Assembly (NCBI GenBank): GCA_964017155.1
Contig: OZ024854.1
Span: 69,458,754 to 69,522,753 of the forward strand
Length of the DNA stretch: 64,000 nt
Direction of reading: 5' to 3'
Source of the DNA: Oasisia sp. SBJ-2009
Lineage: Eukaryota; Annelida; Polychaeta; Sabellida; Siboglinidae
Shown: piece after piece, positions 1 to 10,400 of the stretch
How the letters are laid out: the number at the start of each line of letters is the position of its first letter
How positions within the stretch are numbered: position 1 is the first letter of the stretch
Notes under the pieces: generated by a model
Told to the model about the DNA's origin: nothing
Databases searched by the model: none
What the model saw: the letters and a program-made list of their open reading frames with translations, nothing else
Translations under genes and position numbers: made by a program

Positions 1-976
1 ATTAAAAAAACTTGATGAAAAAAACAAAGATGTCGGATTTATTTCATCTTGGTGTCGATTTATAGGTTTTTGACCTTGCTAGAGGTGATTCTTGAGTGTA
101 TTGGTCAATTTCTTGAACCAATAAATCAATTTTAGAACTTGTGTAACAATAAAGAAGTCAAATGACAACTATTATGCAGGCTTCGAATACAAGTAAATTG
201 GTTCTCGTTATAGACTAGGAAGGTTAGAATTGCCCCTCCAAAGGACGGCTAATGCCGGGGTAGCAAAAAGGATGAGCTCTCTTTGCCTACTAAATGCCAT
301 AAATGGCAAGCGAAGCAAAGCCTCTGGCAGTCAAGCTCCAACCCTAGCCTTCTCGTGGCGGGGGTGTTTCCACAAATAGTGGTGGTGCGAAAGGCGAGTC
401 TCTGGCGCCTGAAAACCAGACAGCTCTGGACATATGAAGCTCATTAGCCAGGTAAAGGCAATTCATCTAGGAGATGGAAAACTCCGAAATAAAACCACTT
501 GCGACCGAAATGCAGCCACAAGGATCTATAGGACCCAGACATCACAGTGTAACCAGCGATGATGGTGGACCCCAGCCAATATCAACTAAACACAGAAAAA
601 GATACTGTATGTCATGCAATACCAGGGCACACTGGTGGCATACACTGCTGTGCAACTCAACATGGGGTTCAATGTCAGCTAAACCGTGGGTTTAGTATCC
701 CAAATGCTATCTAATGAACCCCTCATATGTAAGATAGCCGCACCTGAACCGACAGGATGTGCCAGCGCGGGAGAGCCGAGCCAAGGATAACGGGGTTTTT
801 ACATGTAATTATCCGGATGGTGTACAGATCGCACGGGTTTTAAATGACATTGGATGAATGATCGGGTTAGGTGTAGGGCAAGTGCATGAACCTAGCTGTA
901 TCCCATACATCAATTTGCACGAATGCAAGGTGGTAAAAGGATGAACCCTCCACCTTGCCATTCTTAGTCACAAATT
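1..976. other. AT-rich flank with a possible decayed interspersed repeat, no gene supported
   Basis: No convincing coding region is seen. From about 180 to 960 the base composition becomes more even, and the text has the feel of an old LINE 5' region or other interspersed element, but no reverse transcriptase, endonuclease or terminal repeat is visible. A 73-codon open frame at 474-695 has no recognisable motif and is probably chance. A small perfect inverted repeat (TGCCAT, AA, ATGGCA) lies at 295-308. The repeat-element reading is an inference from style only. Confidence 0.35.
925..958. repeat. 9-bp perfect inverted repeat upstream of the broken ORF
   Basis: GCAAGGTGG at 925-933 is exactly reverse-complementary to CCACCTTGC at 950-958, with a 16-base loop. 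It lies 18 bases before the ATG at 977. It could form a small hairpin in RNA or DNA. It may be chance or the edge of a mobile element; there is no target-site duplication or second copy in the window to decide. Confidence 0.5.
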
Positions 977-2128
977 ATGGATACTCAAGCAAAATCAAAA
1001 CCACAAATAAACTGGACGAAATATTGCCTCTGTCAGAATGATACAGAGGAAAGGTTAACGTCACCACTAAGTACATTCCAAAGGGAACAGGACTATGCTG
1101 GTTATACCAACATTGCAAACAATGTGCCATTGTTTCATGCCATCAATTGTATGCCGATTTCACTTAATACAGCCAGACTAGATGAAGGGGGTGGTATAGA
1201 AGAAACACTGATGCGAAACAGAGCAAAATATCACCAAAGCTGTAGATTGTTGTTCAATAACACAAAGCAACAAAGGGCACAGAAGAGAGCGACTGCAAGT
1301 ACTTCTACGTGCAGAGAAGAGAACCGCAGTAAGAGGCAAAGAACATCAGATCCACCAAAGCCGTCATCAGTATGCTTTTTGTGTGAAGAAGAGGCCGAAA
1401 CATCAACTTTACGACAAACAATGACAATGCAATTGAATGAAAGACTCAATGAGTGTGCCAGGACTCTGAATGATGGAATGCTCCTCGCAAATCTCTGTGC
1501 CGGCGAAGCTGTTGCGCTGGAGTTGAAATATCATCCTGCTGTTGTAGCTGTATACAATCGAGAAAGAGCCCATCATTATTTGATTAAGCAAGAGCAGAGC
1601 TGCAAAAAGCCAGGTAAAAAGTTTTACCCCATTGCTTTTCCAGAACGTATCCTCTACATCACTGGCACCAGAGCTGCCACCGAGAGAACAGATCCAGTTA
1701 TATTCAGGCTGGCAGATTTATGTACATAGTACAAGCAGAGATTAGAGCAACTCGATGTGGACTCTCCGGACGTGAACTCAACAAGGTTAAAGGAACAGTT
1801 ATTCTCGCATATTCCAGAGCTTGAAACGCATCAGAAAGGATGCGATGTCCTGATAGCACTAAAAAATGACATAGGCTCAATACTTGCTGATGCTAGTAAA
1901 TATGGTGAAGCTATACACTTAGCTAAAGCTGCTGATATCATACGTAAAGGGATGCTTAATCACAAGACCAAATGCAATGATCAGTTCGAGGAAGGATCTG
2001 GAGAAGAATCCATTCCTTCCTCACTTCTACAGTTTGTGTGTAATATCGAACACGGTGTCGATATTAAGTCACATCTGATGATACCCCTTGCCTATCAAAT
2101 TGCCTTTAGGAAATGCTATAATTTGTAA
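977..2128 (+). pseudogene. Broken intronless ORF, uncharacterised metazoan multi-copy protein family (N-terminal fragment)
   Basis: Two open stretches, 977-1729 and 1730-2128, are in the same frame and are separated only by a TAG at 1727-1729. Together they would span about 384 codons counting the stop. The N-terminal part has a Trp followed by a Cys-x-Cys pair (WTKYCLCQ), then KYHQSCRLLFN and a further Cys-x-x-Cys (CFLC), a spacing that suggests metal binding. A Lys/Arg-rich linker lies between them. After the stop the frame continues with VNSTRLKEQL, IPELETHQKGCDVL, EAIHLAKAADIIR and LLQFVCNIEHG. From memory these blocks match the N-terminal part of a large uncharacterised family found in many copies in cnidarians, molluscs and other invertebrates. 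The family is usually much longer, so this copy also appears cut at its 3' end, where the frame closes with TAA at 2126-2128. No introns or promoter are evident. It is probably a dead, transposon-associated or retrocopied fragment. The function is unknown. Confidence 0.6.
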
Positions 2129-2341
2129 AAATAATAACGGCAAATTTAAAGTGATCATTCAGCATCAATAACTGGAAGTGCTGAACAAAACAGAAAAAGA
2201 CAATTTGAGTAAATATTAACTCGTATATTAAAGTAATACTTTTGCACCTAAAGCCTCATATGGCAGGTAAGGGGTTAATGCCACATCATACATGTGTTTT
2301 GATATCACAAATTCAAAACGTTCGTGTGTGCATAGGATCAT
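2129..2341. other. AT-rich spacer, nothing recognised
   Basis: This stretch follows the stop of the broken ORF. It contains no open frame with recognisable features, no clear polyadenylation-site context and no repeat with a second copy in the window. Confidence 0.5.
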
Positions 2342-2440
2342 ATCTCCCTCTCTGTCTCTGTCTCCGCCTCTACCTCTGCCTGTATCTCTGTGCCTATCGC
2401 TGTCTGTCTGTCTGTCTCAGTCTGTTTCTCTCTAGCCTGT
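2342..2440. repeat. Degenerate pyrimidine-rich (TCTG/TCTC)n microsatellite
   Basis: The plus strand is almost pure C and T with interspersed G. Runs of CTCTGT, CTCTGC and four consecutive CTGT units occur near 2400-2420. The open frame across it (2242-2604) translates to a low-complexity Leu/Cys/Tyr string and is not a gene. Confidence 0.8.
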
Positions 2441-2665
2441 ATCAATACTTACCTATCACTACTAGCAGTCCTGTGGTGTATCGGAAGCTGAACCGTCTGG
2501 ACAAAGTGCCATACTGGGTGGCGTTTCTTTTCGTATTGTTGACTTCGGCAATCGCTCGTATTGTAACCGAATACTCGGCAAATCCTGTAAGCGCCAGAAG
2601 TTGACCTTGTTGTAACAATATTATGCTATACTACTGACAAGCAATGTACAGTTTCTCATTGTTTA
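2441..2665. other. Unique spacer, nothing recognised
   Basis: The sequence has ordinary composition. No coding, RNA or repeat feature could be supported apart from the T-arm-like element that follows it. Confidence 0.45.
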
Positions 2666-2682
2666 CTGGGTTCAAATCCCAG
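2666..2682 (+). other. tRNA T-arm / B-box-like element (possible SINE relic)
   Basis: CTGGG TTCAAAT CCCAG forms a perfect 5-bp stem with a 7-base loop that fits the TTCRANT consensus of a tRNA T-loop and the Pol III B box. No cloverleaf, acceptor stem or convincing A box is found in the 80 bases upstream, so this is not an intact tRNA gene. A tRNA-derived SINE fragment is the simplest reading; chance is possible for 17 bases. Confidence 0.4.
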
Positions 2683-3681
<999 letters not shown>

Positions 3682-3685
3682 TTGT

Positions 3686-3755
3686 GTGTATGTATGTATG
3701 TATGTATGTATGTATGTATGTATGTATGTATGTATGTATGTATGTATGTATGTAT
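3686..3755. repeat. (GTAT)n microsatellite, about 17 copies
   Basis: A clean tetranucleotide tract directly follows the TA tract, joined by a short TTTGTG bridge. The compound TA/GTAT form suggests slippage and point mutation from a common seed. Similar compound tracts are common in several invertebrate genomes. Confidence 0.97.
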
Positions 3756-4130
3756 CTTGAGCACATCACGGGAGAATTACAAACATCGTATACATAACAC
3801 ATTCTTTAAGAAACCATTTCTTCATCTGGGTTTCACACTAGGATTGAACCAGCAAACCCCACGCCTGTGGGCATTCGATACCCTGACATTATAGCATGGA
3901 AAGGGAACACTTGTGAGATCATCGATACCAGGATTTGGGCCGACAATTTCGTTATCAATGAAGCCCACAGTTGTATTACACCAACCCGTCATTAATAAAT
4001 GGAAAGAGAATGTATAACTCAAAATCCTGACCTGCTGGGATAAATATGACTTCCGAATTGGAACCAGCATATTGGATGTAATCTAAATTGATTCCGCTAG
4101 CAAAGTTTGTGGTATTGCGAAATAGAAGAA
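3756..4130. other. Unique spacer between microsatellite and array-edge repeats
   Basis: No coding region is supported. The only feature I can point to is a T-arm-like element on the minus strand at 3837-3853. The 82-codon minus-strand open frame at 3822-4070 has no recognisable domain. Confidence 0.45.
3837..3853 (-). other. Minus-strand tRNA T-arm / B-box-like element
   Basis: Read on the minus strand, GCTGG TTCAATC CTAGT gives a 5-bp stem with two G-U pairs and a 7-base loop fitting the T-loop consensus. No D-arm or acceptor stem is recognisable around it. It may be a second tRNA-derived SINE relic in the opposite orientation to the one at 2666; the call is weak on its own. Confidence 0.3.
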
Positions 4131-4196
4131 GTCGACGAAATCGACGAAATCGACTAAGTACAAGAAACCAACATGAAATCCACGAAAACGACTAAG
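4131..4196 (+). repeat. Short direct repeats of CGACGAAAT and CGACTAAGT
   Basis: CGACGAAAT occurs twice in tandem (about 4133-4150) and runs into CGACTAAGT. Near 4176-4196 a diverged copy (CACGAAAA, CGACTAAGT) follows. The block looks like a small, decayed duplication next to the array edge. Confidence 0.6.
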
Positions 4197-4216
4197 TCCT
4201 ACGAGAAATGTGTACG

Positions 4217-4430
4217 TTATTACATTATCAGGCGAAAGTTATTACATTATCAGGCAAGAGGAGTTTATTACATTATCGGTTGAAAATTATTACATTATCG
4301 GTTAGCAAGTTTATTACATTATCGGTTGATGTTATTACATTATAGGGTGGTTATTACATTATCGGTAGATTTTATTACATTATCGGGTAGTTATTACATT
4401 ACCGGGCGATTATTACATTATCGGTTGTAA
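4217..4430 (+). repeat. Ten irregularly spaced copies of TTATTACATTATCGG
   Basis: Copies begin near 4217, 4239, 4265, 4287, 4311, 4332, 4351, 4372, 4391 and 4410. The core TTATTACATTA is almost invariant, while the 4-10 bases between copies vary, giving steps of 19-26 bp. The last copy ends only a few bases before the GC-rich array starts. A fixed core with variable spacers is unlike a simple slippage microsatellite and is compatible with repeated protein-binding sites, but no factor can be named. Confidence 0.85.
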
Positions 4431-4446
4431 CACACGCCGCTTGCTC

Positions 4447-4636
4447 AACTGATCCCCCGTAGACGGATCGGACTTTGTCGTCGTTTTCCTCGATTTCTCC
4501 AACTATCACCCTGTTAAGGTCTCCAAATGCCTCGTCACCTCATCTAGCTAGTGGTTTCTTATTATTCCCGCCGTTTACCCTCCGGTCGGCACGGAATTCT
4601 GTTGAAAAGAATGTAGACAGACATTTACGCTTCCCC
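4447..4636 (+). repeat. Monomer A (first, edge copy)
   Basis: This 190-bp monomer runs from the anchor through GTCGTCGTTTTCCTCG, CACCCTGTTAAGG, CCAAATGCCTCGTCACC and CGGTCGGCACG to GTAGACAGACATTTACGC. It is the first copy in the array and has private differences from the interior A copies (for example AAGGTCTCC where others have AAGGTCGCC, and TTATTATTCCC for TTATTACTCCC). This fits the common pattern that array-edge copies escape homogenisation. Confidence 0.85.
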
Positions 4637-4826
4637 AACTGATCCCCCGTAGACGGATCGGACTTTGTCGTCGTTTTCCTCGATTTCTCCAACTATCACC
4701 CTGTTAAGGTCGCCAAATGCCTCGTCACCTCATCTAGCTAGTGGTTTCTTATTACTCCCTCCGTTTACCCTCCGGTCGGCACGAAATTCTGTTGAAAAGA
4801 ATGTAGACAGACATTTACGCTTCCCC
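4637..4826 (+). repeat. Monomer A' (second A copy in the first unit)
   Basis: This is a tandem second copy of A, so the first unit has five monomers. Elsewhere A' appears in three recognisable forms: GTTAAGG, GTTCAGG, and a form lacking the 11 bases between CCAACT and CAGGTCGCC. These forms are good markers for tracing unit history. Confidence 0.8.
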
Positions 4827-5032
4827 AACTGATCCCCCGTAGACGGATGGGACTTTGTCGTTTTTCTCAGTTTTTCCGACTATCACCCTGTTAAGGTCGC
4901 CAAATGCCTCGCTCGTCGTCTAATGATTTTATATTAGTGGTTCCTTATTACTCCCGCCGTTTACCCACCGGTCGGCACGGCACGGCATGGAACTTTGTTG
5001 AAACAGGTTTAAACAGAAATTCTCGTTTCCCC
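4827..5032 (+). repeat. Monomer B
   Basis: This 206-bp sister of A shares CACCCTGTTAAGGTCGCC and CCAAATGCCTCG, but has GATGGGACTTTGTCG after the anchor, a variable (GGCAC)n tract near its 3' end, and the 8-bp palindrome GTTTAAAC (5007-5014 here). Two main array-wide forms exist: one with TAATGATTTTATATTAG and one with TAATTATTTGATATTAG. Confidence 0.85.
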
Positions 5033-5211
5033 AACTGATCCCCGGTAGACGGATCGGACTTTGTCGTTTTCCTCGATTATCCGAAAGTTAGCAAAATGAT
5101 GCGCACGGCCATTAGGCTTCCTCAAGAGAGTCGTAGTTACTCCCCGTGCGCGACACACGCCCGAGAAGACCGACCGGCGCGTCGAACTTTGCCGTTTTTC
5201 TCGATTCGCAG
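5033..5211 (+). repeat. Monomer C
   Basis: This 179-bp monomer belongs to the C/D family. After the anchor it reads CGATTATCCGAAAGTTAGC and CGCGCACGGCCATTAGGC. Its last 50 bases (CGAACTTTGCCGTTTTTCTCG) look like a second, worn copy of the anchor-proximal segment GGACTTTGTCGTTTTCCTCG, suggesting C was itself built from a partial duplication. An 85-codon minus-strand open frame recurs in it but is not judged coding. Confidence 0.8.
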
Positions 5212-5575
5212 AACTGATCCCCCGTAGACGGATAGGACTTAGTCGTTTTCCTCGGTTTGTTTCCAAAAGTTGGCAAAACGACGCGCCCGGTCGGTCATTC
5301 GTCTACATGCACAAGTGATCTCTACCGTCGTCGAGTCCGTCTTTCCCGTCTGTCTCCCTCCGCCGGCCCGGGCCGGGCCGCGCCGCGCCGCGCCGCGCCG
5401 CGCCGCGCCGCGCCGCAGTTACCGGCGCCCGGTCGGGCTTCGGAACGCGACCGACGGCAAGGCTTCGGCGCGCACGACTGGGCCGGGCTTCGGCATGCGA
5501 CCAGCGGCCGGGCTTCGGAACGCGACCAGGTTTCGGCGCAAACTACCGGGCCAGGTTTCGGCACGCCGCTTGCTC
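5212..5575 (+). repeat. Monomer D with GC-rich tail G
   Basis: The D body is a sister of C: TCCAAAAGTTGGCAAAACG aligns with TCCGAAAGTTAGCAAAATG. It is followed from about 5358 by a tail starting GCCGGCCCGGGCC, then a (GCCGC)n tract, then four to six short subrepeats with the core GGGCTTCGG, ending CACGCCGCTTGCTC just before the next A anchor. This edge copy lacks the GGGCAAGGCCGCGCC step found after the GCCGC tract in most interior units. Confidence 0.85.
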
Positions 5576-7230
5576 AACTGATCCCCCGTAGACGGATCGG
5601 ACTTTGTCGTCGTTTTCCTCGATTTCTCCAACTAACACCCTGTTAAGGTCGCCAAATGCCTCGTCACCTCATCTAGCTAGTGGTTTCTTATTACTCCCGC
5701 CGTTTACCCTCCGGTCGGCACGAAATTCTGTTGAAAAGAATGTAGACAGACATTTACGCTTCCCCAACTGATCCCCCGTAGACGGATGGGACTTTGTCGT
5801 TTTTCTCAGTTTTTCCGAATATCACCCTGTTAAGGTCGCCAAATGCCTCGCTCGTCGTCTAATGATTTTATATTAGTGGTTCCTTATTACTCCCGCCGTT
5901 TACCCACCGGTCGGCACGGCACGGCACGGAACTTTGTTGAAACAGGTTTAAACAGAAATTCTCGTTTCCCCAACTGATCCCCGGTAGACGGATCGGACTT
6001 TGTCGTTTTCCTCGATTATCCGAAAGTTAGCAAAATGACGCGCACGGCCATTAGGCTTCCTCAAGAGAGTCGTAGTTACTCCCCGTGCGCGACACACGCC
6101 CGAGAAGACCGACCGGCGCGTCGAACTTTGCCGTTTTTCTCGATTCGCAGAACTGATCCCCCGTAGACGGATAGGACTTAGTCGTTTTCCTCGGTTTGTT
6201 TCCAAAAGTTGGCAAAACGACGCGCCCGGTCGGTCATTCGTCTACATGCACAAGTGATCTCTACCGTCGTCGAGTCCGTCTTTCCCGTCTCTCTCCCTCC
6301 GCCGGCGCGGGCCGGGCCGGGCCGCGCCGGGCCGGGCCACGCCGGGCAGTTACCTGCGCCCGGTCGGGCTTCGGAACGCGACCGGCGGTGAAGCTTCGGC
6401 GCACACGACCGGGCCGGGCTTCGGCATGCGACCAGCGGCCGGGCTTCGGAACGCGACCAGGTTTCGGCGCACACTACCGGGCCAGGTTTCGGCACGCCGC
6501 TTGCTCAACTGATCCCCCGTAGACGGATCGGAATTTGTCGTCGTTTTCCTCGATTTCTCCAACTATCACCCTGTTAAGGTCGCCAAATGCCTCGTCACCT
6601 CATCTAGCTAGTGGTTTCTTATTACTCCCTCCGTTTACCCTCCGGTCGGCACGAAATTCTGTTGAAAAGAATGTAGACAGACATTTACGCTTCCCCAACT
6701 GATCCCCCGTAGACGGATGGGACTTTGTCGTTTTTCTCAGTTTTTCCGACTATCACCCTGTTAAGGTCGCCAAATGCCTCGCTCGTCGTCTAATGATTTT
6801 ATATTAGTGGTTCCTTATTACTCCCGCCGTTTACCCACCGGTCGGCACGGCACGGCATGGAACTTTGTTGAAACAGGTTTAAACAGAAATTCTCGTTTCC
6901 CCAACTGATCCCCGGTAGACGGATCGGACTTTGTCGTTTTCCTCGATTATCCGAAAGTTAGCAAAATGATGCGCACGGCCATTAGGCTTCCTCAAGAGAG
7001 TCGTAGTTACTCCCCGTGCGCGACACACGCCCGAGAAGACCGACCGGCGCGTCGAACTTTGCCGTTTTTCTCGATTCGCAGAACTGATCCCCCGTAGACG
7101 GATAGGACTTAGTCGTTTTCCTCGGTTTGTTTCCAAAAGTTGGCAAAACGACGCGCCCGGTCGGTCATTCGTCTACATGCACAAGTGATCTCTACCGTCG
7201 TCGAGTCCGTCTTTCCCGTCTGTCTCCCTC

Positions 7231-7487
7231 CGCCGGCCCGGGCCGGGCCGCGCCGCGCCGCGCCGCGCCGCGCCGCGCCGCGCCGCGCCGCGCCGCGCCG
7301 CGCCGCGCCGGGCAAGGCCGCGCCGGGCAGTTACCGGCGCCCGGTCGGGCTTCGGAACGCGACCGACGGCAAGGCTTCGGCGCGCACGACTGGGCCGGGC
7401 TTCGGCATGCGACCAGCGGCCGGGCTTCGGAACGCGACCAGGTTTCGGCGCAAACTACCGGGCCAGGTTTCGGCACGCCGCTTGCTC
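7231..7487 (+). repeat. Exemplar GC tail: (GCCGC)n plus about 25-bp subrepeats
   Basis: From 7246 to about 7310 the sequence is (GCCGC)n, about 13 copies. From about 7338 the core CGGGCTTCGG recurs in diverged blocks of about 24-29 bp (GGGCTTCGGAACGCGACC, AAGGCTTCGGCGCGCACG, GGGCTTCGGCATGCGACC, GGGCTTCGGAACGCGACC, AGGTTTCGGCGCAAAC, AGGTTTCGGCACGCC). This is a third tier of repetition below the monomer. The recurring CTTCGG would give a UUCG-type loop in RNA. Confidence 0.8.
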
Positions 7488-10400
7488 AACTGATCCCCCG
7501 TAGACGGATCGGACTTTGTCGTCGTTTTCCTCGATTTCTCCAACTAACACCCTGTTAAGGTCGCCAAATGCCTCGTCACCTCATCTAGCTAGTGGTTTCT
7601 TATTACTCCCGCCGTTTACCCTCCGGTCGGCACGAAATTCTGTTGAAAAGAATGTAGACAGACATTTACGCTTCCCCAACTGATCCCCCGTAGACGGATG
7701 GGACTTTGTCGTTTTTCTCAGTTTTTCCGAATATCACCCTGTTAAGGTCGCCAAATGCCTCGCTCGTCGTCTAATGATTTTATATTAGTGGTTCCTTATT
7801 ACTCCCGCCGTTTACCCACCGGTCGGCACGGCACGGCACGGAACTTTGTTGAAACAGGTTTAAACAGAAATTCTCGTTTCCCCAACTGATCCCCGGTAGA
7901 CGGATCGGACTTTGTCGTTTTCCTCGATTATCCGAAAGTTAGCAAAATGACGCGCACGGCCATTAGGCTTCCTCAAGAGAGTCGTAGTTACTCCCCGTGC
8001 GCGACACACGCCCGAGAAGACCGACCGGCGCGTCGAACTTTGCCGTTTTTCTCGATTCGCAGAACTGATCCCCCGTAGACGGATAGGACTTAGTCGTTTT
8101 CCTCGGTTTGTTTCCAAAAGTTGGCAAAACGACGCGCCCGGTCGGTCATTCGTCTACATGCACAAGTGATCTCTACCGTCGTCGAGTCCGTCTTTCCCGT
8201 CTCTCTCCCTCCGCCGGCGCGGGCCGGGCCGGGCCGCGCCGGGCCGGGCCACGCCGGGCAGTTACCTGCGCCCGGTCGGGCTTCGGAACGCGACCGGCGG
8301 TGAAGCTTCGGCGCACACGACCGGGCCGGGCTTCGGCATGCGACCAGCGGCCGGGCTTCGGAACGCGACCAGGTTTCGGCGCACACTACCGGGCCAGGTT
8401 TCGGCACGCCGCTTGCTCAACTGATCCCCCGTAGACGGATCGGACTTTGTCGTCGTTTTCCTCGATTTCTCCAACTATCACCCTGTTAAGGTCGCCAAAT
8501 GCCTCGTCACCTCATCTAGTTAGTGTTTCCTTATTACTCCCGCCGTTTACCTGCCGGTCGGTACGGAATTTTGTTGAAAAGAATGTAGACAGACATTTAC
8601 GCTTCCCCAACTGATCCCCCGTAGACGGGTAGGACTTTGTCGTTTTTCTCAGTTTTTCCGACTATCACCCTGTTAAGGTCGCCAAATGCCTCGCTCGTCG
8701 TCTAATGATTTTATATTAGTGGTTCCTTATTACTCCCGCCCTTTACCCACCGGTCGGCACGGCACGGCACGGAACTTTGTTGAAACAAGTTTAAACATAA
8801 ATTCTCGTTTCCCCAACTGATCCCCCGTAGACGGATCGGACTTTGTCGTTTTCCTCGATTATCCGAAAGTTGGCAAAATGACGCGCACGGCCATTAGGCT
8901 TCCTCAAGAGAGTCGTAGTTACTCCCCGTGCGCGACACACGCCCGAGAAGACCGACCGGCGCGTCGAACTTTGCCGTTTTTCTCGATTCGCAGAACTGAT
9001 CCCCCGTAGACGGATAGGACTTAGTCGTTTTCCTCGGTTTGTTTCCAAAAGTTGGCAAAACGACGCGCCCGGTCGGTCATTCGTCTACATGCACAAGTGA
9101 TCTCTACCGTCGTCGAGTCCGTCTTTCCCGTCTCTCTCCCTCCGCCGGCGCGGGCCGGGCCGGGCCGCGCCGGGCCGGGCCACGCCGGGCAGTTACCTGC
9201 GCCCGGTCGGGCTTCGGAACGCGACCGGCGGTGAAGCTTCGGCGCACACGACCGGGCCGGGCTTCGGCATGCGACCAGCGGCCGGGCTTCGGAACGCGAC
9301 CAGGTTTCGGCGCACACTACCGGGCCAGGTTTCGGCACGCCGCTTGCTCAACTGATCCCCCGTAGACGGATCGGACTTTGTCGTCGTTTTCCTCGATTTC
9401 TCCAACTATCACCCTGTTAAGGTCGCCAAATGCCTCGTCACCTCATCTAGTTAGTGTTTCCTTATTACTCCCGCCGTTTACCTGCCGGTCGGTACGGAAT
9501 TTTGTTGAAAAGAATGTAGACAGACATTTACGCTTCCCCAACTGATCCCCCGTAGACGGGTAGGACTTTGTCGTTTTTCTCAGTTTTTCCGACTATCACC
9601 CTGTTAAGGTCGCCAAATGCCTCGCTCGTCGTCTAATGATTTTATATTAGTGGTTCCTTATTACTCCCGCCCTTTACCCACCGGTCGGCACGGCACGGCA
9701 CGGAACTTTGTTGAAACAAGTTTAAACATAAATTCTCGTTTCCCCAACTGATCCCCCGGTAGACGGATCGGACTTTGTCGTTTTCCTCGATTATCCGAAA
9801 GTTGGCAAAATGACGCGCACGGCCATTAGGCTTCCTCAAGAGAGTCGTAGTTACTCCCCGTGCGCGACACACGCCCGAGAAGACCGACCGGCGCGTCGAA
9901 CTTTGCCGTTTTTCTCGATTCGCAGAACTGATCCCCCGTAGACGGATAGGACTTAGTCGTTTTCCTCGGTTTGTTTCCAAAAGTTGGCAAAACGACGCGC
10001 CCGGTCGGTCATTCGTCTACATGCACAAGTGATCTCTACCGTCGTCGAGTCCGTCTTTCCCGTCTCTCTCCCTCCGCCGGCGCGGGCCGGGCCGGGCCGC
10101 GCCGGGCCGGGCCACGCCGGGCAGTTACCGGCGCCCGGTCGGGCTTCGGAACGCGACCGGCGGTGAAGCTTCGGCGCACACGACCGGGCCGGGCTTCGGC
10201 ATGCGACCAGCGGCCGGGCTTCGGAACGCGACCAGGTTTCGGCGCACACTACCGGGCCAGGTTTCGGCACGCCGCTTGCTCAACTGATCCCCCGTAGACG
10301 GATCGGACTTTGTCGTCGTTTTCCTCGATTTCTCCAACTATCACCCTGTTAAGGTCGCCAAATGCCTCGTCACCTCATCTAGTTAGTGTTTCCTTATTAC

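Noticed and set aside
474..695. 73-codon open frame as a small gene
   Set aside because: It has Cys/His residues but no regular zinc-finger spacing, no homology I recognise and no supporting context.
4400..4470. Chimeric assembly join between unique flank and array
   Set aside because: It cannot be excluded from sequence alone, but the first monomers carry extra private differences as expected of a true array edge, so I treat the junction as probably real.
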